From an uncultured Prevotella sp. (GTDB taxonomy: Bacteria > Bacteroidota > Bacteroidia > Bacteroidales > Bacteroidaceae), in NCBI GenBank assembly GCA_900557035.1, contig USRA01000007.1, forward strand, positions 1-48,235: a DNA stretch of 48,235 nt, in the 5' to 3' direction. This document shows, piece after piece, positions 8,698 through 15,842 of the stretch. Made by a program: the position numbers and the translations under genes. How positions within the stretch are numbered: the first letter of the stretch is position 1; each line of letters begins with the position of its first letter. The notes under the pieces were generated by a model. That model ran no database searches, was not told the DNA's origin, and worked only from the letters and a program-made list of their open reading frames with translations.

Positions 8698-9951
8698 CTA
8701 CTGCTCCGGATATTGCTCGTAAATCTTCAGACCGAATTCATTGGCAAGCGCATAGGCATGCTCCATGATGTCGGCAAGGATATGCTCGTAATTAACCCAT
8801 ACCTTATCCTTGATGAAGAAATAGAACTCGATCGGAAGACCACACTGGGTAGCCTCCATGTGGCGCACCATCAAGGTAAGTTCCGTATTCACCTCAGGGC
8901 GCTGACGCAGATATTTCTCCATAAACTTACGGTAAAGCTGAAGATTGGTTGGGGCAAGGGCTGCCGGATTCTTCAAATCCTCAATATCCTTTCCTTCCGC
9001 AATATCCTTTTCTATCGCCTTCTGGAGAGAATCCTTCAACTTGAAAGAATCCTCTACGGCAAAATGCTTGGCAAGCAGCTCCTGCTTCAAAGCCTCATCC
9101 ACCAATCGGATGCTACGGAAATCAAAATAAACGATTCGCTTTACTCTTCTTCCACCACTCTTCTGCATACCAATCCAGTTCTGGAACGAACCATTCACCA
9201 GGGTAGCTGGAGAGATAGTAACGATGGTATTATCAAAATTACGCACCTTTACGGTAGTAAGTGACATATCCTCAACTATACCATTGGCATCTACCGACTT
9301 CACGGTAATCCAGTCACCCTTGTGCAACATATCATTGCTGGTGAGTCGCACACCGGCAGCCAGACCGAGGATAGTATCCTTGAATACCAACATCAGCACA
9401 GCCGATGTGGCACCCAAGCCAGCAAACAGAGTCATCGGATTCTTCCCCAGCAGGATGGCTACCACCACCACACCTGCCACGAAGAGCATCAATATTCTGA
9501 GCACACCGCAGAAGGTATGGAAATACTGCTGAGCCGAAGAGCGGCGCTCTCCGCTATTCTCCAATCCCTTGAAGGAACCGATGAACACCAATACCGTGCG
9601 AACCGACATCACTACGATATAGATACCCGTAGCACGCTCCAGAATCTCCTTGAATATAGGATATTCCAGATAGATAAGCGGCATGAGCGACCATATTACC
9701 ACTGCAGGCACGATATGACAGGCAGAAGTGAGCACCTTCTTATTCAGCAACACATCATCCCAGGAAACCTCTGTCTTTTCCGTAATCTTCGAAATCAGCG
9801 GAACCAAAATCTTACGACACAGGAAATCGCTCAACATCGCCAGCAAGATAGCGGTGACGGTGAGCAGGATATGACGAAGCATAGGCACGTAATCACCAAT
9901 GACACCTGCCCATGTTATCATTTCATCTACAAATCTACGAATTTCTTCCAT
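8698..9951 (-). CDS. MscS-family mechanosensitive channel (YbdG-like)
   Basis: 417 residues. About five hydrophobic segments lie in the first 200 residues, then the pore-lining and beta-domain part characteristic of MscS (GLGATSAVLMLVFKDTILG, then DWITVKSVDANGIVEDMSLTTVKVRNFDN). The length and the long cytoplasmic tail (QRPEVNTELTLMVRHME) match the YbdG branch of small-conductance channels. It would release solutes on hypo-osmotic shock at the inner membrane. The dacB gene lies upstream and mutY downstream, both across heptamer spacers, suggesting one transcript. Confidence 0.9.
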   Translation of the reverse strand: MEEIRRFVDEMITWAGVIGDYVPMLRHILLTVTAILLAMLSDFLCRKILVPLISKITEKTEVSWDDVLLNKKVLTSACHIVPAVVIWSLMPLIYLEYPIFKEILERATGIYIVVMSVRTVLVFIGSFKGLENSGERRSSAQQYFHTFCGVLRILMLFVAGVVVVAILLGKNPMTLFAGLGATSAVLMLVFKDTILGLAAGVRLTSNDMLHKGDWITVKSVDANGIVEDMSLTTVKVRNFDNTIVTISPATLVNGSFQNWIGMQKSGGRRVKRIVYFDFRSIRLVDEALKQELLAKHFAVEDSFKLKDSLQKAIEKDIAEGKDIEDLKNPAALAPTNLQLYRKFMEKYLRQRPEVNTELTLMVRHMEATQCGLPIEFYFFIKDKVWVNYEHILADIMEHAYALANEFGLKIYEQYPEQ

Positions 9952-10007
9952 AAACTATAAACTGTAAACTATCAACTCTTAACTATCTACTCTTATCTAT
10001 CAACTCC
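9952..10007. repeat. Heptamer-repeat spacer between the MscS gene and dacB
   Basis: Eight consecutive degenerate 7-bp units (AAACTAT, AAACTGT, AAACTAT, CAACTCT, TAACTAT, CTACTCT, TATCTAT, CAACTCC) begin directly at the MscS start codon and run to 3 bp before the dacB stop codon. Confidence 0.75.
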
Positions 10008-10010
10008 CAT

Positions 10011-11288
10011 TTATGGTTGGCAGAGCAGGTTACAAACCTTGTCTGCAAAATGTCTGGCATTGCTGCCATGCATGACTCCATTATTGATGATAGAGAAGCA
10101 AAGCTCATGTCCATTGGCTGCCGTACAATAGCCAGCCAGCGAGATGATACCGGTCAGAGTACCCGTCTTAGCCTTGACATTGCCGTGGGCACTGCCGCTC
10201 TTCATACGCTTCTTCAGGGTTCCATCCACACCTGCTATAGGCAAGGAATGAATCAGATGCTGCTTGATGTTGTCGTTGCGGAAAGCATAACGGAGCATCA
10301 TCACCTCCAGCTCGGCACTGAGATAGTTGTAGAGCGACAAGCCAGAACCATCTGCCAGTCTGTAGCGGGAAGCATCCAGTCCCAACTTATTGATCAACTG
10401 CCGTTCCACGTTACGGGCACTCTTGGCACTTGCCGGTCGGTTGCCCGTAGAAGCCGCAATCTGGTAATACATGCACTCGGCATAGAGATTGTCACTCTCC
10501 TTCATCATCTTATGCAGTACCTGGTCCATCGTATGGAAACGGGTACAGATGGTAAAGGCATTGGCAGGACAGGTCTTGGTAGAGGCATACATCTCCTCAT
10601 ATTCGATGTCAGCATCCTTCAACTTAGCCAGGAAACGGTCCATGAAGATGTCCTTGCGGGAGAACACCAATGGTGAAAGTACCGGATTGTCATCATCCCA
10701 GCACCAGCCTTCGCCCAGCAATGCCGCATCCTTCATCGAACGGTCGGCATATACGTTACCGCGAATGGTATCCACACCCATATCCTTGAGACTGTTGACA
10801 AATGCCGTCAGGTCATCACTGTTGAAACGGGGATCCATACCTCCCACACAGTAAACATCACCCGTCAGCACACCGTCCTCGATGGTTCCGGTATATTTCA
10901 ACTGAGTCTTGAACTGATAGGAACCGCCCAACTTGTCAAGTGCGGTGATGGCAGTCAAGAGCTTCATCGTACTTGCCGGGCGCATCAACTGTCGCTCGTT
11001 GTGCTTGTAGATGCAGGAATCAGCATCCATATCCCAGACCATGATACCCACCTGCGATGTCTCAAACATCTTACTTTCCAAGAGTTTGCCGATACCTACT
11101 TGCACCGATTCGGGCCAAGGCAGCTTCAAAGTATCGGCAGCCAGGGAATCCAACATCGTGGAGTCGGTCACTTCCGTGTCGTCCTGCGGCTCCACCACTT
11201 CTCCTTCAATCACATCCTGAGCCTGCACCGGCATCGCCATGAGCGTTGCCACGATGAAGCTCATCATCATATATATAATCTTTTTCAT
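10011..11288 (-). CDS. dacB: D-alanyl-D-alanine carboxypeptidase/endopeptidase (PBP4 type)
   Basis: 425 residues with a cleavable signal (MKKIIYMMMSFIVATLMAMP). Class C penicillin-binding protein motifs are present in order: SxxK as STMK at 106-109, the SxN-type motif SDN within MKESDNLYAE, and KTG in VKAKTGTLTG. It trims or cleaves peptidoglycan cross-links in the periplasm. The start codon overlaps the stop of the upstream PH-domain gene by an ATGA, a sign of translational coupling. Shorter than E. coli PBP4, which suggests a reduced inserted domain. Confidence 0.93.
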   Translation of the reverse strand: MKKIIYMMMSFIVATLMAMPVQAQDVIEGEVVEPQDDTEVTDSTMLDSLAADTLKLPWPESVQVGIGKLLESKMFETSQVGIMVWDMDADSCIYKHNERQLMRPASTMKLLTAITALDKLGGSYQFKTQLKYTGTIEDGVLTGDVYCVGGMDPRFNSDDLTAFVNSLKDMGVDTIRGNVYADRSMKDAALLGEGWCWDDDNPVLSPLVFSRKDIFMDRFLAKLKDADIEYEEMYASTKTCPANAFTICTRFHTMDQVLHKMMKESDNLYAECMYYQIAASTGNRPASAKSARNVERQLINKLGLDASRYRLADGSGLSLYNYLSAELEVMMLRYAFRNDNIKQHLIHSLPIAGVDGTLKKRMKSGSAHGNVKAKTGTLTGIISLAGYCTAANGHELCFSIINNGVMHGSNARHFADKVCNLLCQP

Positions 11289-11692
11289 TGTCTTTTACTA
11301 ATTTCTTTCTCGAAAGCCTCTTCATTATCGGGCTGCACCGTTACCATATTATGATGTCCGTATTCTATCACCAGGCAATGATCCAATCCCAGAAAGGTCT
11401 TGGCGGTATGCACGCTGGTGATGTCGCATACCGGCACATTCCTGTTGGAAGAGAACCTGCCTTCGTTGATGATGAGATATTCCATCTCGTCATCTCGGTC
11501 GATAGGTTTCACCTTCTTGAAGGTATAGGTGGTATTCAGAATACGCTCGATCATGCCCACAATGATGATGGCAACGAAAATGCCAATAATCGCCATCTTG
11601 ACCCAGAAGAAATATCCTGCCAGGAGGGCGAAAACCACCACTCCAACACGAGCCGTCGCATTGAAGCGCTTATGAAAAGTTCTATCTGCCAT
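11285..11692 (-). CDS. Small membrane protein with PH-like domain
   Basis: 135 residues. Two closely spaced hydrophobic segments (residues about 14-32 and 34-48) are followed by a soluble part (YLIINEGRFSSNRNVPVCDITSVHTAK) that resembles bacterial PH-like (bPH) domains. Function unknown. It overlaps dacB by 4 bp (ATGA) and heads the minus-strand group dacB, MscS, mutY. A TAATTTTG element on the minus strand at 11774-11781 may be its promoter. Confidence 0.65.
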   Translation of the reverse strand: MADRTFHKRFNATARVGVVVFALLAGYFFWVKMAIIGIFVAIIIVGMIERILNTTYTFKKVKPIDRDDEMEYLIINEGRFSSNRNVPVCDITSVHTAKTFLGLDHCLVIEYGHHNMVTVQPDNEEAFEKEISKRQ

Positions 11693-11773
11693 ATCTCGTT
11701 CTTTTATCTTTAAAATAGCGTTTTCAGCTACTATTTGATAGTCTAAAAGACTATATTACCTTAAAATTCGCTG

Positions 11774-11781
11774 CAAAATTA
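11774..11781 (-). promoter_or_regulatory. Possible promoter -7 element (TAATTTTG) of the PH-dacB group
   Basis: Fits TAnnTTTG on the minus strand about 80 bp before the PH-domain gene. No TTG at the expected distance. Confidence 0.35.
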
Positions 11782-11823
11782 CAAAAAATCCCTCTCTTAT
11801 TACTCTTTTTAAAGAGAAATTAG

Positions 11824-11831
11824 TACTTTTG
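11824..11831 (+). promoter_or_regulatory. Possible promoter -7 element (TACTTTTG) of nadB
   Basis: Fits TAnnTTTG, 32 bp before the nadB start. The upstream -33 element is not recognisable. Confidence 0.45.
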
Positions 11832-11863
11832 CAAACAATTAAGCATTATTAGAATAAACTCAC

Positions 11864-13453
11864 ATGGTTTATAAGTATGATTTTCTGATTATCGGCTCAG
11901 GAGTTGCCGGTATGAGTTACGCTCTGAAAGTAGCCAGAGCGCATAAAGGTAAAGTGTGTATGATCTGCAAAACCTCACTCGATGAGGCAAACACTTCATT
12001 TGCACAAGGTGGTGTGGCGTCAGTTACCAACTTGGAAGTAGATAACTTCGACAAGCACATACAGGATACAATGATCGCTGGTGATTACATCAGCGACTAT
12101 CAGGCTGTGAAGCAGGTTGTCACCATGGCACCAGAGCAGATCAAGGAGCTCGTGCAGTGGGGTGTCAACTTCGACAAGCAGCAGGATGGCAAGTTCGATC
12201 TTCATCGTGAGGGCGGACACAGCGAGTTCCGCATTCTTCATCATGCCGATGATACAGGTGCTGAAATCCAGCGCGGTCTGATGGAGGCTGTACGCAACTG
12301 CCCAGACATCGATATCAAGGAAAATCATTTCGCTGTAGAAATCATCACTCAGCACCACTTGGGTGCCCGTGTTACCCGCCGTACACCTTATATTAACTGT
12401 TACGGAGCCTACGTTCTGAATCCTGACACCCAGAAGGTGGATACCTATCTGAGCAAGGTTACCGTGATGTGTACCGGTGGATGTGGTGCCGTTTATCAGA
12501 CTACCACCAACCCTGTCATCGCTACCGGTGATGGCGAGGCGATGGTTTACCGTGCCAAGGGTACCGTAGCCGATATGGAGTTCGTACAGTTCCACCCTAC
12601 AGCCCTCTATCATCCTGGAGAGACCCACCCTGCATTCCTCATCACCGAGGCAATGCGTGGATACGGCGGCATCTTGCGTCTGCCTAACGGCGAAAGCTTC
12701 ATGGAGAAATATGATGAGCGCCTGAGCCTGGCTCCTCGTGACATCGTGGCCCGTGCCATCGATAAGGAGATGAAGATTCACGGTCTGGATCATGTCTGTC
12801 TGGATGTTACCCATAAGAATCCGGAGGAGACCAAGCATCACTTCCCTAACATCTACGCCAAGTGTCTCAGCATCGGCATCGATATTACCAAGGATTATAT
12901 CCCGGTTCGTCCTGCTGCTCACTATATGTGTGGTGGTATCAAGGTAGATCTGAACGGCTGTTCAAGCATCAACCGCCTCTATGCCTTGGGCGAGTGCTCT
13001 TGCACCGGTCTGCATGGTGGCAACCGTCTTGCCAGCAACTCTCTCATCGAAGCTGTGGTTTATGCCGAGACAGCCGCCAAGCACAGTCTGGAGCATGTTG
13101 ATGAATACGACTTCAATGAGAAGGTTCCTGCATGGAACGACGAGGGTACCATGACCAACGAGGAGAAAGTTTTGATTACCCAGAGCATCAAGGAAGTAGG
13201 CGAATGCATGAGCAACTATGTAGGTATCGTTCGTAGCGACCTCCGTCTGAAACGTGCCTGGGACCGCCTCGACCTTCTTTACGAAGAGACCGAGAATCTC
13301 TTCAAGCGTGTGAAGGTAAGCAAGGATCTCTGCGAGCTCCGCAATATGATCAATGTAGGTTACCTCATCACCCGTATGGCTATCGAGCGCAAGGAGAGCC
13401 GTGGTCTTCACTATACCATCGACTACCCTGTGCATGCTTACGATAAGAAGTAA
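11864..13453 (+). CDS. nadB: L-aspartate oxidase
   Basis: 529 residues. FAD-dependent oxidation of L-aspartate to iminoaspartate, the first step of de novo NAD synthesis; in anaerobes fumarate can be the electron acceptor. Evidence: N-terminal dinucleotide-binding motif IIGSGVAGMSYA, substrate and FAD motifs HREGGHSEFRILHH and FHPTALYHPG, and the C-terminal FAD signature GECSCTGLHGGNRLASNS. The helical C-terminal domain is complete. Fumarate reductase flavoproteins share the fold, but the HREGGHS motif and length point to NadB. Partner genes nadA and nadC are not in the window. Confidence 0.95.
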   Translation: MVYKYDFLIIGSGVAGMSYALKVARAHKGKVCMICKTSLDEANTSFAQGGVASVTNLEVDNFDKHIQDTMIAGDYISDYQAVKQVVTMAPEQIKELVQWGVNFDKQQDGKFDLHREGGHSEFRILHHADDTGAEIQRGLMEAVRNCPDIDIKENHFAVEIITQHHLGARVTRRTPYINCYGAYVLNPDTQKVDTYLSKVTVMCTGGCGAVYQTTTNPVIATGDGEAMVYRAKGTVADMEFVQFHPTALYHPGETHPAFLITEAMRGYGGILRLPNGESFMEKYDERLSLAPRDIVARAIDKEMKIHGLDHVCLDVTHKNPEETKHHFPNIYAKCLSIGIDITKDYIPVRPAAHYMCGGIKVDLNGCSSINRLYALGECSCTGLHGGNRLASNSLIEAVVYAETAAKHSLEHVDEYDFNEKVPAWNDEGTMTNEEKVLITQSIKEVGECMSNYVGIVRSDLRLKRAWDRLDLLYEETENLFKRVKVSKDLCELRNMINVGYLITRMAIERKESRGLHYTIDYPVHAYDKK

Positions 13454-13473
13454 AGTTTTTTAAGCTATCATAT

Positions 13474-13514
13474 AAAGCCGCCAGGATATTCTCACACGAT
13501 ATCCTGGCGGCTTT
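13474..13514 (+). terminator. Strong terminator after nadB (first copy of the GCCGCCAGGATAT hairpin)
   Basis: 16-bp perfect stem (AAAGCCGCCAGGATAT / ATATCCTGGCGGCTTT) with a 9-nt loop followed by T residues, 20 bp after the nadB stop. A second copy of the same hairpin lies at 18175-18214. Confidence 0.9.
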
Positions 13515-13557
13515 TTCTATGCTTATATGAAAGCTCAAATCCTTAATGACACTAATG
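13474..13557. repeat. Left copy of the direct repeat flanking the two-component/receptor block
   Basis: The hairpin plus a downstream part (GAAAGCTCAAATCCTTAAT... from 13529) recurs at 18175-18247 in the same order and orientation with few substitutions and one length difference between the two parts. The right edge overlaps the last codons of the response regulator gene. Confidence 0.8.
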
Positions 13558-13573
13558 TCCAATGACACTAATG
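13544..13573. repeat. Short tandem repeat at the 3' end of the response regulator gene
   Basis: AATGACACTAATG occurs twice, 16 bp apart, covering the stop codon and the last codons of the gene on the minus strand. Confidence 0.7.
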
Positions 13574-14277
13574 CCACACCCTCGTTTGTTCGTTTTTAAC
13601 AGGAAGCCAACTTTCGGGATTGTTTCTAATTGAACACTCTCATCAATCGATAAGATTTTTCTTAGTTGAGAGATGTAGTTATCTAAGCTGGGGTCAGAAT
13701 AGTTGCCATCAGGCCATAACTGACGTTTCAAAGTTTGACGAGTCGTAATCTTCCCTAGATTTTGTGCTAATATACTAAGCACCTCAAACTGTTTCTGGGA
13801 AAGATGAATTTGATCGTTATTTTTAGTAAATAGAGCATGGAATTGCATTTGCAAGTTTAGACTGCCTATTTGGATATCGGTCACTATCCCTAACTTTTCA
13901 TCAGTTTTTGCAAAACGCTGGATGTATGCGCCAAGTTCATCTATCTCAAATGGTTTCTTCAAGAAATGAAAAGCGCCATTCTCCAGGGCTTGAGCGATGT
14001 ACTCCATCTGGATATGCGAGGACATGATGATAACAGGTATGTTGATGGCATGAAGCTTCAAATCTTTTAGTTTCTCTATGCCATTTCCCATGCCTACCTC
14101 AACGTCTAGTACCAATATATTAGGTTGGATCTCAGAAATCTTATCCAAAAGTCCATCCAATGAGTCTAGATAGTAAGGTTTCATGCTTAACCCTTCTAAG
14201 CCCAGTACCAGTGTAGTGCCTAGCAACTTATCGTCATCCACAATGATTACTTTCAATTTTTCCATTTTTCTTGCCAT
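13552..14277 (-). CDS. OmpR/PhoB-type response regulator
   Basis: 241 residues. The receiver domain has the acidic cluster VDDD at 13-16, phospho-acceptor Asp58 (ILVLDVEVG), the conserved Ser in IIMSSH and Lys in FLKKPFE. The C-terminal winged-helix DNA-binding domain begins around residue 140 (IQIGSLNLQ) and closes with TIPKVGFLL. About 14 residues follow that hairpin (from KTNKRG to the end); the last ones lie in a tandem repeat, so the original C-terminus may have been altered. The gene starts 2 bp after the histidine kinase stop. A second ATG at 14265 is an equally good start. Probably controls the divergent receptor gene or other envelope genes. Confidence 0.9.
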   Translation of the reverse strand: MARKMEKLKVIIVDDDKLLGTTLVLGLEGLSMKPYYLDSLDGLLDKISEIQPNILVLDVEVGMGNGIEKLKDLKLHAINIPVIIMSSHIQMEYIAQALENGAFHFLKKPFEIDELGAYIQRFAKTDEKLGIVTDIQIGSLNLQMQFHALFTKNNDQIHLSQKQFEVLSILAQNLGKITTRQTLKRQLWPDGNYSDPSLDNYISQLRKILSIDESVQLETIPKVGFLLKTNKRGCGISVIGH

Positions 14278-14279
14278 TT

Positions 14280-15656
14280 TTATTGTGCCTTAGGAAGAGT
14301 GAAGGTAAAACAGCTTCCCTTTCCTAATTCACTATTTATGCGTATTCTTCCATGATGTGCTTCCACCACATATTTCACCACAGCCAATCCGATGCCATAT
14401 CCCTTAACCTGTTTATGCTGCCGCACACGGTAGAACTGTCTGAAAATCAACTTCTGGTCCTTGGGGGCAATGCCCCATCCATCATCGGTTACGCTAACCT
14501 CGATATTTTCGTCTATATTTCTGATCAACACTTGAACATTCACTCCGTCATCAGAATATTTCAGTGCATTCTCCACCAGATTTCTCATCACATTACGTAT
14601 ATATAATTCGTCGGCATATGCCATGCCTTCGCCTTGCGACTCATCGGAAATTACGATGGTATGCGGCTTCACCTTATATAATATGTCCATATCTGTCTTA
14701 ACGATATTTGTTAATTCCAGAAGACTGACCTTCTTCAAATTGAGTAACATTCTGTCATTGCCACCCTTGGCTGCAAGCAATATAGACTCTATATCGCTCA
14801 CCAGCAACTTAGCCTTGTCACTTGCTTGTGAAATTACATCCAACAATATCTTATCTTCCTTTACCTTCATATTTAGCAAACTCAATACAGAGATAACGCT
14901 ATTGATAGGAGCCTTGAGGTCGTGGATGATACCATTAACGCCTAGTTCTCGATTTCTTAGCAGCTGCTCTTTTCTCTTGATTACCAAGAGATGGTAGCCG
15001 ATGCAAACTACAGCTATCAGCACAAATAGTACAGACAGTGCCAATGTCCATATAGAGTGTGCTATGAACTTAGAAGGTGGAACAGGCATAGCAACTCTTA
15101 CAAATCGGAGATTGGCTAAATTTACTGCTACATCTTTTGAGCAAACCCACGAGGAAGGTACATTCTTTACTCCCTCTGCCTTTATTATCTTTTTATTTTT
15201 GTCGAGTAAGAATATGGAGCGCTCTATCTTGTCTTCCATTCTTCTGCTAACAATTTCATTCAGATTTGCTAAATTAAGCGGCTTACCTTCTTTTTCTATT
15301 TGGTCTTGTTCCAATAAGGTGAGCGCATCTGACGTGCTACTTATAATGCCTTTTCTTTTCAAAGAACCGATATTCAATGTGCGTAAGTTAAAAAACGGCT
15401 CTTTCTTAATTTCTCCAGGTATTTGATTAAATGAATGAAATATTTTATATTTGATATGTTGCTTTTCCTTTTTAATCCCCCCTTTTTTGCTTTTTGCTCT
15501 ATTATGGTACTCTTCGTCAACTGATTGCACTAACACATCATTGATTTTATCAACACATTCTAGTTTGTAATTTAAATACTGCAAGTGCACATTGTATCCT
15601 TGCAGGCATACTATCATTATGATAGCTAACAATGCAATATAATAAACCTTCTTCAT
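14280..15656 (-). CDS. Sensor histidine kinase
   Basis: 458 residues from ATG 15656; the longer reading begins at a TTG. One membrane helix at about 5-22, a periplasmic region of roughly 175 residues with no domain I recognise, a second membrane helix at about 201-225, then dimerisation/phospho-acceptor helix with His245 (HDLKAP) and an ATPase domain with N box (NLVENALKYS), G1 box (DDGWGIAP) and G2 box (GYGIGLAVVK). Together with the downstream response regulator it forms a two-component pair. Divergent from the outer-membrane receptor at 15843, so a regulatory link is plausible. Confidence 0.92.
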   Translation of the reverse strand: MKKVYYIALLAIIMIVCLQGYNVHLQYLNYKLECVDKINDVLVQSVDEEYHNRAKSKKGGIKKEKQHIKYKIFHSFNQIPGEIKKEPFFNLRTLNIGSLKRKGIISSTSDALTLLEQDQIEKEGKPLNLANLNEIVSRRMEDKIERSIFLLDKNKKIIKAEGVKNVPSSWVCSKDVAVNLANLRFVRVAMPVPPSKFIAHSIWTLALSVLFVLIAVVCIGYHLLVIKRKEQLLRNRELGVNGIIHDLKAPINSVISVLSLLNMKVKEDKILLDVISQASDKAKLLVSDIESILLAAKGGNDRMLLNLKKVSLLELTNIVKTDMDILYKVKPHTIVISDESQGEGMAYADELYIRNVMRNLVENALKYSDDGVNVQVLIRNIDENIEVSVTDDGWGIAPKDQKLIFRQFYRVRQHKQVKGYGIGLAVVKYVVEAHHGRIRINSELGKGSCFTFTLPKAQ

Positions 15657-15677
15657 AATCCTTCTATTTAAACACTG

Positions 15678-15685
15678 CAAAAGTA
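15678..15685 (-). promoter_or_regulatory. Possible promoter -7 element (TACTTTTG) of the two-component operon
   Basis: Matches TAnnTTTG on the minus strand, 22 bp before the kinase start. CAA at 15708-15710 could be the -33 TTG, with a 22-bp spacer, slightly long. Confidence 0.45.
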
Positions 15686-15772
15686 CAAAAAAAAATCGAA
15701 CTTGGAACAAATAATATCTGCTTATTAGAAAAATATTAGATTTTTGTTAGAAATTATAAGGAAAACATTGAT

Positions 15773-15780
15773 TACCTTTG
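15773..15780 (+). promoter_or_regulatory. Possible promoter -7 element (TACCTTTG) of the receptor gene
   Basis: Matches TAnnTTTG about 62 bp before the start at 15843. No TTG at the usual spacing. Confidence 0.45.
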
Positions 15781-15842
15781 CAACCGATTAAAATAATTAT
15801 AAAAACATGGTCACATTAACTAAAATTTTAAAAGAGAAAATT

